The notes under the pieces: model-generated
What the model was told of the DNA's origin: nothing
The model's database searches: none
The model's input: only the letters and a program-made list of their open reading frames with translations
Source: Microbacterium sp. cf332
GTDB taxonomy: Bacteria; Actinomycetota; Actinomycetes; Actinomycetales; Microbacteriaceae
Reading direction: 5' to 3'
DNA: 64,000 nucleotides
NCBI RefSeq assembly: GCF_900102175.1
Contig: NZ_FNKN01000004.1
Span: 1-64,000 of the forward strand
In this document: one piece after another, positions 50,869-58,941 of the stretch
Position numbering within the stretch: position 1 is the first letter of the stretch
Layout of the letters: each line of letters begins with the position of its first letter
Program-made: the position numbers and the translations under genes

Positions 50869-53130
50869 TCATCGGCGCACAGAGACGGATGATCTGAGGA
50901 TCCGTGCGCCTCCTGCGTCGTACGCCTCGAGAGTCAATGAGGACGGCGCTGTCGCCGAGGCGAGCGTCCGCTCGATGACTCGATAATCCGCCGGTCCTCC
51001 GCGGAGATCTATGGACACCGGCGACCCCGACCCGACGATACGCAGCTCGGCGACGGACTGTCCGAGAATCGCTCGTAGCGCCACCCGCCCGTCGGAGAAG
51101 CCGTGCGCCTCCGCCAACACCCCCGAGATATCCGCGCCCCCGAGGAACGCGAAATGAATGTCTATCTGCCCCTCGAAGATGAGGCCGATACGGTGAATCG
51201 TCCCGCCAGCGATCGTGGCGGCGCTCGGCCGTACCACCGTGCGGAGGGCGGAGGTTCCGTAGCTGACCAGCATCCGGTCACTTCCGCGTCGCAGCGTGAA
51301 GCTGGAAGCAAAGAACTCGGCGGTTCCCGCACCTTCCGCAAAGCTCGACCCGTCCGAGAATGTGATCTCGTCACCGGGCTTGAGCAGCAGCGGGATGCGT
51401 TGCACACATTCACCGGACTGCTCGGTGATGAAGGTGAATCTCACTCCTCGATCCCAGTATCCCCACCCCGTGACGAACTGCGCCCGGCCCGCGGCCGACT
51501 CGGTCCGCTGGGCGAACAAACCCGTCGTCAATTCGGCGCGAGTTGCGTCGATGACGGGATCCGACGAGGTTCGACCCGCAAAGTAGCGCACCGACGTTGC
51601 CGCCTTGCGAGTCGAGAAGCTCTGTTGTGGGCCAACGGTTTCCCAGCCCTCGGGTAGCTCCGTGTCGTTGGTTCCGACGACCACGGTTCCCATCCGAGGG
51701 CTCCACAGCGTGCCCAGCTGGCGCGCCGAGAGGTTGCGTCCGTCGTAACCGCCATATGCTCCGACCGCGTAATAGAACGGCCGCCTCGCGAACAGATACT
51801 CGTCACCCACCGTCCCGCGGCCGATCTTCGTGAAGCGTTCGCTGACGAGTGCAGGGAGAGATCTGTCCGCCTCATCACGCTCGAGCTGACTGGGTCCGTC
51901 GGGCGCGATCCTTCCGTACATCCATGTTCGCGGCGACGTGTCGGGCTTGCTGAGCGCGCGAATCGGCTGAGTAGCGGTGGCGAAGGCCGAGCGTGCAGCG
52001 ACTTTTTCCTCGCGCGTCGGGAAGAACGTCGCCAGGCCCGGGACATCGTCGAGGAACACCTTCGCGAGCGCAGCACGATCGCTCAGATCTTCAGGCGGCC
52101 TCGAAAGGCTGGCGACGACGTTTCGGGAATGAAGGGAAGGCACATGCGACATCGCGCCGCCACCGGGCTCCGAGATCACCGAGAAGCGTGTGAAGTCGAT
52201 GTAGTTCTTCACGAGCCGGACGAGCGAGGGGTGCTGCGTCTGCGTATAGAGCCAGGCCGCGTCCGGAAGCGCGACCGTGAAGTTGTAACCGAAATCGATG
52301 CCCAGCGGCTCATGGGGAAAGCCGGCAGGAGCAACACCGTGAGCGCAAAGGAATTCGATCCGCTCGTTGATATGCGTCTGATCCGTCGTCGGGTTTGTGA
52401 GCACCTGCAGAGATCTCTGAGCCCCCACCACACCGGCCAACACCTGATTGAAGTAGCGAATCGGGGGCGCCCAATGAGGGGATTCAGGGTTCATGAACCA
52501 GATGACCGCGCGCTCGATGCTCTGTCGCAGTTGCAGACGACTCTCGTACGAGACGCCGAACTTGCGCAGCGCCTCGTAGGCGTCAGACTGCGCGACGATG
52601 CCGAATGTGGTGGCCGCGAGAGAAGGGCGCCCCTCGTACTCCGGGTACGTTCCATCGGGGAACTGCAGCGCGGTGTAGTACGCGATGGCGGCTTCGAGGC
52701 GGGAAAGGAGCTCGGCATTCCGGTACAGGCCGCTTGATCGGGAGTTCCACGGGCGTTCGTTGGCGTAGAACCAAGCGAGCGTCGCGGTGTGCTCCATGAT
52801 CCGAGCGTTCGTATAGGTCTGCGTGCTCGCTGGGCGCCACCATCCGCCGCCCATGAACCCGTGATAGACACCTCCATCAACGATGTCGTTCGCCATAGGG
52901 GCCGCGCTCATGAGATATCGAGCGAACACTTGCTCCTCCGGTGCGAAATCCGTCCGCACCGGCGGGGCCACCTGCTGTACCAGCGGCAAACCGGTCGTGG
53001 TGGCTCTGGCGCTCTCCACCGATGGCAGCGGGAGTGCAGCGGCTCCGAGTCCAGCGCCTATTGCCGCCCGCACGAACGCGCGTCGGGACCAGCTTTGCCG
53101 ATCCCGTGAACCATCTGAGGACTCCCCCAT
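50869..53130 (-). CDS. Tat-exported protein, heparinase/polysaccharide-lyase-like
   Basis: 753 residues from ATG 53130, with CGGAGGG about 9 nt upstream. The twin-arginine signal is clear (SWSRRAFVRAAIGAGLGAAA). The first 450 residues are helical and contain repeated pairs with aromatic residues (ATLAWFYANERPWN, YYTALQFPDGTYPEYEG, TTFGIVAQSDAYEAL), resembling an alpha/alpha toroid. The C-terminal 300 residues look like beta-sandwich (FAGRTSSDPVIDATRAELTT, VQRIPLLLKPGDEITFSDGS). That order is found in polysaccharide lyases such as heparinase/chondroitinase families. No single lyase signature is certain; enzyme class inferred. Confidence 0.68.
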   Translation of the reverse strand: MGESSDGSRDRQSWSRRAFVRAAIGAGLGAAALPLPSVESARATTTGLPLVQQVAPPVRTDFAPEEQVFARYLMSAAPMANDIVDGGVYHGFMGGGWWRPASTQTYTNARIMEHTATLAWFYANERPWNSRSSGLYRNAELLSRLEAAIAYYTALQFPDGTYPEYEGRPSLAATTFGIVAQSDAYEALRKFGVSYESRLQLRQSIERAVIWFMNPESPHWAPPIRYFNQVLAGVVGAQRSLQVLTNPTTDQTHINERIEFLCAHGVAPAGFPHEPLGIDFGYNFTVALPDAAWLYTQTQHPSLVRLVKNYIDFTRFSVISEPGGGAMSHVPSLHSRNVVASLSRPPEDLSDRAALAKVFLDDVPGLATFFPTREEKVAARSAFATATQPIRALSKPDTSPRTWMYGRIAPDGPSQLERDEADRSLPALVSERFTKIGRGTVGDEYLFARRPFYYAVGAYGGYDGRNLSARQLGTLWSPRMGTVVVGTNDTELPEGWETVGPQQSFSTRKAATSVRYFAGRTSSDPVIDATRAELTTGLFAQRTESAAGRAQFVTGWGYWDRGVRFTFITEQSGECVQRIPLLLKPGDEITFSDGSSFAEGAGTAEFFASSFTLRRGSDRMLVSYGTSALRTVVRPSAATIAGGTIHRIGLIFEGQIDIHFAFLGGADISGVLAEAHGFSDGRVALRAILGQSVAELRIVGSGSPVSIDLRGGPADYRVIERTLASATAPSSLTLEAYDAGGARILRSSVSVRR

Positions 53131-53212
53131 GCCGACCACCCTCCGCTCGCCACTGACATTGCCCACCAAGCTAGCGACTGAGCGGAACGAACGACAGGAT
53201 GGGGTGGTTTGG

Positions 53213-55024
53213 TCAGCCCGCGCAGCCCGGCGCGTCAATCGTCACGGGGGTGTCGCGCACCATCGGCGTGTGCCAGACCTGCAGCGGGCCGTACTCGCCG
53301 CCCGGCGTTCCGGTGAACGTCGCGGTGACGGTGTGCGAGGAGGCGGGCTGATTCTCGACGTTGATCTTCACCGCGGGACGACCGAGATGCTCGACCGGCG
53401 TCGCCTCGACCGGGTTGCCGCCGATCGATGCGGATGCGAAGGTCGAGCCCACCGGGCCGTAAAGGACGAGGTCCGTGCTGATCACGCCCTTCGGGAAATA
53501 GCGCGCGGGGGAGATGTAGTCGGCGAGATCGTAGACCTCGTTTTGCTGAAGCGTGGAGGTGAGCGTCGAGTTGACAGTGAACGAGGGCGCGACGGTCGCG
53601 TCGATCGCGCAGACATCGGAACTGAGCGAGATCGCCGTGTCCATGTAGTAGTCGAGCTTGCCCTCGGTGATGTCGTTGACGTACGACCCGACCATCGTGA
53701 GTTCACTATTGTCGACTGGCAGCCGACCGGTCATGCGGCTCCCCTCGATGATCTCGGCCTCGGCCTCCGAGGTCGGAACGTAGAGGATCCGACCTTCATC
53801 TGCCGCCCGCGCCACCTGGTCGACGAGGGCGCGCGGGTCCGACACCGATGTCACCGAATCGAACACAGCGCCGGCCGCGGCGGCGAAGTAGGCGTCCTGA
53901 ACAGCCGGACTCGCAAATCGGAAGTACACCTCGTTCAGCAGCGTTGGGACAACATTCGTCGAGTCGAGAGTGTCTCCGTTGGGCAGCGAGACCGGACCGG
54001 TAGCGGCCATGATGTAGCTGAGTGCTACCGGGTCGATCGAGACCGTCCCGTCGATGGGTGTCCCGAACTCTTCCTGCCAGAACGCCCCCATGATGCGCGC
54101 CGAATCCGCGAAGTCCGGTGTAGTGGTGACGTCCTGCATGTACCGACCGATCTTGTCGCCGTAAAGCGCGACCGCCGCCGGATCGAGCTCAACGATCGGG
54201 TCGGGGCGACCGTTGTCGAAATCGGTGCTCGACGCCTGCTGCGTGATGGCGATCGCGCCGTTGTCGGCTGTGATCATCACCAGCGAGGCGGGGTTGCCGC
54301 CGGTGCCGCGGGACTCGGCGTTGTTCTGCACGAGCACCAGGTAGTTCCGCGGCCCCTCGGCGCCGAGGATTCCCGGGAGGATCGCCAGGGTCTTCTGCGC
54401 GGGCTCGACCACCGGCTCGATCTCTGCCAGAGCCTCGTCCAACTGCGAGACGCCGGACGCGACCTGGTCGATGAGTGCGCTCTGATCGATGCCGTCCACG
54501 GTCGCCCGAGCATCGGTCAATGCCACGGAGGCCTGGTCGAGGATGTCCGAGGCGACGTCGAGCTGAGCGACGTCGATGCGACCATCTACGGGAGCAAGGC
54601 TCGAGAGACTGAGTCCGGACGCGGGCTCCAGCGCGTTGACCACGAGGTTGTCGATCGTCTCCGCGACCTCGCGAACCGCGGTCAGATTGGCCCCCACGAC
54701 AGGGATCGCCTCACCGAAGCGCCAGAGGCCTCCGTCGGCCTGCTCCTTGGCCTCCGCGGTCAGCGCCTTCAGCTGCTCCACTGTCGCGCGGGCTCCCTCG
54801 GAATCGCTGGCGAGAACCTGTTCCTTGGCGGTTGCGGCGAGCGGGATCGCAGTCTGCAACGAGTCGCGGGCCGCGAACGCACGATCGGCGATCGCCTTCG
54901 CGGCGAGAGCCCCGGCGACGCCGATCGCGAGGATCAGCAGCAGAATGCCGACCGGCACCCAGAAACGGAAACTGCGGAGCAGGGGGCGCTTCACCTTGCG
55001 GGAACGGCGGGACTCTTCAGGCAC
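53213..55024 (-). CDS. DUF4012 membrane-anchored protein
   Basis: 603 residues from GTG 55024, chosen because AGGA lies 7 nt upstream; GTG 55030 is possible. One N-terminal membrane segment (FWVPVGILLLILAIGVAGAL) with a basic cytoplasmic tail, then a large outer domain with the DUF4012 pattern: NYLVLVQNNAESRGTGGNPA, GAFWQEEFGTPIDGTVSIDP, VALSYIMAATGPVSLPNGD, TSEAEAEIIEGSRMTGRLP. DUF4012 proteins usually lie in actinobacterial exopolysaccharide clusters; their exact job is unknown. It is divergent from the initiating sugar transferase. Confidence 0.88.
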   Translation of the reverse strand: MPEESRRSRKVKRPLLRSFRFWVPVGILLLILAIGVAGALAAKAIADRAFAARDSLQTAIPLAATAKEQVLASDSEGARATVEQLKALTAEAKEQADGGLWRFGEAIPVVGANLTAVREVAETIDNLVVNALEPASGLSLSSLAPVDGRIDVAQLDVASDILDQASVALTDARATVDGIDQSALIDQVASGVSQLDEALAEIEPVVEPAQKTLAILPGILGAEGPRNYLVLVQNNAESRGTGGNPASLVMITADNGAIAITQQASSTDFDNGRPDPIVELDPAAVALYGDKIGRYMQDVTTTPDFADSARIMGAFWQEEFGTPIDGTVSIDPVALSYIMAATGPVSLPNGDTLDSTNVVPTLLNEVYFRFASPAVQDAYFAAAAGAVFDSVTSVSDPRALVDQVARAADEGRILYVPTSEAEAEIIEGSRMTGRLPVDNSELTMVGSYVNDITEGKLDYYMDTAISLSSDVCAIDATVAPSFTVNSTLTSTLQQNEVYDLADYISPARYFPKGVISTDLVLYGPVGSTFASASIGGNPVEATPVEHLGRPAVKINVENQPASSHTVTATFTGTPGGEYGPLQVWHTPMVRDTPVTIDAPGCAG

Positions 55025-55168
55025 CAGCACATCCTAGAAGGGCGAGCCTGCACGGACGCCGGAATGGGAACGCGCGTAATGCAGCGACAGGTAAGGAAGC
55101 CGTTTACACACTGGACATACGCTGAGGGTAGCCTGATGGTCTGCGATATACCGATCGAGGGGTGCGGT

Positions 55169-56728
55169 GTGACGTCGGAGGCAAGACATGCGCTTATGAC
55201 GGCCGACGAGCCGTCAGGACCAGACTCGAACGCGCCAGCATCGCTGGCTTCGCCGCCCCGCACAGCCCCGACGCCCACGGTTCTCGCACCGAAGGACTGG
55301 AGACCGGCCTACGCCCGACGTCTACGGGTGACCGACTTCCTCGTACTCATCGCCGTCGTCTTCGGCGCGCAGGTCATCTGGTTCGGCACGGGAAACGTCG
55401 AGGTCACCATGCGTGCCGATGTCCGCGTCACCGAACTCTCCTACTGGTACTTCTCCACGGGGCTTGTCCTCGCCTGGATGATGGTGTTGCATCTGATCGA
55501 CTCGCGAAGCCATCGCGTCGTCGGCACGGGCATGGACGAGTACAAGCGTGTCGTGGACGCGAGCTTCCGACTGTTCGGCTTTGTTGCGATCTTCGCCTTC
55601 CTGTCCCAGGTCGATGTGGCGAGAGGATTCCTACTCATCAGCCTGCCGGCCGGGGTCGTCGCACTGGTCGTCGAGCGATGGATGTGGCGACAGTGGCTGA
55701 TCCGGAAACGCCGCCTCGGCGAGTTCTCCGCGCGGGTGCTGCTCGTCGGTTCAGAGCAGTCCGTGGCACACATCGCGTCCGAACTGGCTCGGACTCCGCA
55801 AGCCGGGTACTCCGTCGTCGGAGCGTGCGTCCCCACGGGGCGTATCGCGGATGTCATCCCCGGCACGACCATCCCCATCATGGGCAACGTGAACACGATC
55901 GATCGCGCGCTCCGCGTGACCGGGGCCGACACCGTCGCCGTGACGAGTACCGACGACCTGCCAGCATCGAAGGTCAAGCAGATCTCGTGGCAACTGGAGT
56001 CGGGCCGCCAGCATCTCGTGCTCGCTCCGAGCATCGTCGATATTGCGGGCCCGCGACTCCACACCCGCCCGGTGGCCGGCCTACCACTGATTCACGTCGA
56101 GACACCGCGCTTCAGCGGTGGCCAACGCCTGGTGAAACGGATGGTCGACATCACGGCGAGCGCCATCGGCATCGCCCTCATCAGCCCGGTCCTTGCGTTC
56201 CTCGCGATCACGGTGCGTCTGACGTCTCCGGGTCCCGTGCTGTTCCGGCAGAAACGTGTCGGCCTTCGGGGCAGGGAATTCACGATGCTCAAATTCCGGT
56301 CGATGGTCGTCAACGCGGAAGACATCCTGCCCAGTCTTCTGGCTGAGAACCGCGAGGTCGGGAACGAAGTGCTCTTCAAGATGAAGAACGACCCGCGCGT
56401 CACACCCATCGGCCGGATCATGAGAAAGTTCAGCCTCGACGAACTGCCCCAGCTGTTCAATGTGCTCGCGGGATCCATGTCGCTCGTCGGGCCGCGCCCT
56501 CCTCTGCCTTCAGAGGTCGAGCAGTACGCAGACCACGTTCACCGCCGGTTCCTCGCGAAGCCGGGCATCACCGGCCTCTGGCAGGTGAGCGGGCGTTCGA
56601 CGCTGTCGTGGGAAGACTCGGTGCGGCTCGACCTCTCGTACGTGGAGAACTGGTCGCTCGTCGGAGACGTCGTGATCCTCCTGCGTACGGCCAAAGCCGT
56701 CTTCGCGCCCGGCGAGACGGCAGTGTGA
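55169..56728 (+). CDS. Polyprenyl-phosphate glycosylphosphotransferase (WbaP/ExoY-like, initiating)
   Basis: 519 residues from GTG 55169, with GAGGGG 6 nt upstream; ATG 55136 is an alternative, and the long upstream frame is a shadow. N-terminal membrane segments (VTDFLVLIAVVFGAQVIWFG, FLLISLPAGVVALVVERWMW), a nucleotide-binding-like middle (RVLLVGSEQSVAHIASEL), then the sugar-transferase domain: RMVDITASAIGIALISPVLA, SPGPVLFRQKRVGLRGREFT, MLKFRSMVVNAEDIL, KFSLDELPQLFNVLAGSMSL, RPGITG-type KPGITGLWQVSGRSTLSWED. It starts repeat-unit assembly by loading the first sugar phosphate on undecaprenyl phosphate. Confidence 0.92.
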   Translation: MTSEARHALMTADEPSGPDSNAPASLASPPRTAPTPTVLAPKDWRPAYARRLRVTDFLVLIAVVFGAQVIWFGTGNVEVTMRADVRVTELSYWYFSTGLVLAWMMVLHLIDSRSHRVVGTGMDEYKRVVDASFRLFGFVAIFAFLSQVDVARGFLLISLPAGVVALVVERWMWRQWLIRKRRLGEFSARVLLVGSEQSVAHIASELARTPQAGYSVVGACVPTGRIADVIPGTTIPIMGNVNTIDRALRVTGADTVAVTSTDDLPASKVKQISWQLESGRQHLVLAPSIVDIAGPRLHTRPVAGLPLIHVETPRFSGGQRLVKRMVDITASAIGIALISPVLAFLAITVRLTSPGPVLFRQKRVGLRGREFTMLKFRSMVVNAEDILPSLLAENREVGNEVLFKMKNDPRVTPIGRIMRKFSLDELPQLFNVLAGSMSLVGPRPPLPSEVEQYADHVHRRFLAKPGITGLWQVSGRSTLSWEDSVRLDLSYVENWSLVGDVVILLRTAKAVFAPGETAV

Positions 56729-56825
56729 GCTGGTCCGCCAGTTCTGCTGCCAGACATACGAGGGTGTTCGTTCATGGGGTCGCGCAGGCGACCCGTCGGA
56801 GGCACGGCGCGTTAAGGCCTAGACC

Positions 56826-58808
56826 TTGAGCCTTACCCGACGAGCTTTCGTCGTCGGCGCCGCCGCGGCGGTGGCGGCAACCGGAGGCTCTCTCGACCGC
56901 ATCGACTCAGACCCCGCCCGGGCGAGAACCCCCCGGCCCCGTTCGGCACGCTCACTGCAAGCTCTTTTGAACAGGGCGGGTGATACCGCCGTCGTTCACG
57001 GTCATTTCGTTCTTGATCGCACGGTTACCATCCCGAACCGATTGACGTCGTTGGAGCTTGCCGCTGACGCGACCATCGAAGTACGCGGCGACCGCCCAGC
57101 TCTCACCAGGAAGGGAGAGATCCACGTCCGTGATAGCACCTCCCCCATCGACGCTGGCTCCTCACAACTCGTCGCGCCGGCGGCAGATTTGTCTATAGGC
57201 GACCACGTACTCATCTCGGGTCATGACACCATTCCCGGGTCGGTCGACAAGTATGGCTACATCAGGCGGATTGTGGACGTTTCATCAGGCGTCGCCGAGC
57301 TGGACAGCCCTCTTCCCCGCCCGATCTCGCGTGCGCCCCGGTACGGCGTCGTCCGGTTCGCACCCACCATCCATCTCTACGGGCGCGGCAAAGTGGTCAA
57401 TGGCACGCCGGAGGCTTCCACGACGACCCTCATCGACCTGGTCGCAGTGGAGTCACCGGTGATCACCGGCATCGAAGTCGCGAACAACGGAGGACCGGGA
57501 ATCACGCTCAGTCACTGCTTGGGTGGTGACGTCGACGCTTGGATACATGACCTCCTGGACGACGGCGAGCGTCACTTCGGTTATGGCGTAAACGTTGCGG
57601 GAGCATCGCGATACGTGCGGGTGCGTGGGAACATCGCCCGAGTGCGTCATGCTGTCACGACGAGTCCCGGCCCGCCGATCGCAGGCTTCGGGTACGTGGG
57701 GGAGCCTGAGGACTGCGTCTTCGAGCCTCGTGCGCGGGACTGCACCAACAAGGCAATCGATACGCATCGTGCCGGGTGGGGAACGAAGATCATTCCGCAC
57801 GTTCGCGGAGGGTACGGCGGGGTTCAGATCCGATCCGACAACACCTCGGTTGTCGGCGGGAGCATCGTCGACACCGGTGGACCAGCGATCGCTGTCGAGC
57901 GTGTAGTCGCGGTAGCCCCGGTCATCGAAGGCGTCGCCATCTCGGGGGTCACGGGCGGCGGAAACGCCATCCTCGCGCTCAGCCCGGCGACGATCCGCAA
58001 CACCGACATACGAGACTGCTCGGGTGTGGCGATCGTCTTGGATTCGGGCAGCGCTGTCTATGGGGGCTCCGTCGATTTGGGCAACCCCACGGCCGTCGAG
58101 TTTCGAGGCGAACGGAACACCGTAGAGGGCATCATCTTGGGAGAGACCGTAACGACGCCTTACCGGCAAACCGGTCGCGCACGAGAGAACACATTCTCCG
58201 CGTCCCCGAGGTCTGCCTTGAACTTGCCGGGCCCGGTCTGCACGGAACTCCCCGAGATATCTGGGCTGCCTCAGGTCGGTGCCACTCTGACCGCGTCGAC
58301 CGGGTCCTGGTCCTTGAACGCACTGGACTTCGAATGGTCGTGGAAGCGAGACGGTATTCGGGTGCAGTCAGTCGATGTCGCTTCTCCGACGAAGTACCGC
58401 GTCACCACTGCGGACATCGGCACTCGAATTTCAGTAACAGTCACCGCCAAAAGAGCAGGTCACCGACTCGGCCGGGCAGCGTCCCTCCCGACGAGGAAGG
58501 TTCGAACCGCGGGGCGCCTCCACCCGCGCGAACGTCCGCGCGTCACCGGATCGACAAAGCCTGGTGCCTATCTCTATGTGTCAAAGGGGGAATGGGTTCC
58601 ATACCCGGATTCGATAGACGTCGAGTGGCGGCGCGACAGCGAACCGATTCCCGGTGCGAACGAAAGGAGCTACCAGCTTCAAACGTCGGACCGATTCGCG
58701 GTCATCAGCGTGCGAGTCACAGCTCACCGTGAAGGCTTCGAAGACGGCACCCTCATCGTCACCGGAGCACTGGTCAGTGGCCTGGAGGGCCCGCTTGGCC
58801 AAGTCTGA
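56826..58808 (+). CDS. Tat-exported right-handed beta-helix protein with two Ig-like repeats
   Basis: 660 residues. The only start placing the twin-arginine signal (SLTRRAFVVGAAAAVAATGG) at the N-terminus is TTG 56826, with AAGG 8 nt upstream. Residues about 40-470 fit a pectate-lyase-type beta-helix with many Gly/Val/Asn turns (GIEVANNGGPGITLSHCLGG, GGVQIRSDNTSVVGGSIVDT). Two Ig-like repeats follow, each with a G-x-W core and a VTAxRxG end (ASTGSWSLNALDFEWSWKRD, VSKGEWVPYPDSIDVEWRRD). Beta-helix proteins often cleave or bind polysaccharide. No catalytic triad could be assigned. The next gene encodes a longer paralogue. Confidence 0.82.
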   Translation: MSLTRRAFVVGAAAAVAATGGSLDRIDSDPARARTPRPRSARSLQALLNRAGDTAVVHGHFVLDRTVTIPNRLTSLELAADATIEVRGDRPALTRKGEIHVRDSTSPIDAGSSQLVAPAADLSIGDHVLISGHDTIPGSVDKYGYIRRIVDVSSGVAELDSPLPRPISRAPRYGVVRFAPTIHLYGRGKVVNGTPEASTTTLIDLVAVESPVITGIEVANNGGPGITLSHCLGGDVDAWIHDLLDDGERHFGYGVNVAGASRYVRVRGNIARVRHAVTTSPGPPIAGFGYVGEPEDCVFEPRARDCTNKAIDTHRAGWGTKIIPHVRGGYGGVQIRSDNTSVVGGSIVDTGGPAIAVERVVAVAPVIEGVAISGVTGGGNAILALSPATIRNTDIRDCSGVAIVLDSGSAVYGGSVDLGNPTAVEFRGERNTVEGIILGETVTTPYRQTGRARENTFSASPRSALNLPGPVCTELPEISGLPQVGATLTASTGSWSLNALDFEWSWKRDGIRVQSVDVASPTKYRVTTADIGTRISVTVTAKRAGHRLGRAASLPTRKVRTAGRLHPRERPRVTGSTKPGAYLYVSKGEWVPYPDSIDVEWRRDSEPIPGANERSYQLQTSDRFAVISVRVTAHREGFEDGTLIVTGALVSGLEGPLGQV

Positions 58809-58941
58809 GGACTGCGTCATGTTATGCGCATGAGAAGTGCGCGGCAACGTACTTCTATGCACATCGGTTGCTGGTCGACCATGCTAGATCAAAGAGCTCC
58901 ACGCCGGACGTACCCATCGCACCCCCGAGGGAGATCACGAA

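Noticed and set aside
52883..55168. Extension of the sugar transferase back to 52883
   Set aside because: It lies opposite the DUF4012 and Tat-protein genes and lacks domain similarity; the transferase start near 55169 has a ribosome-binding site.
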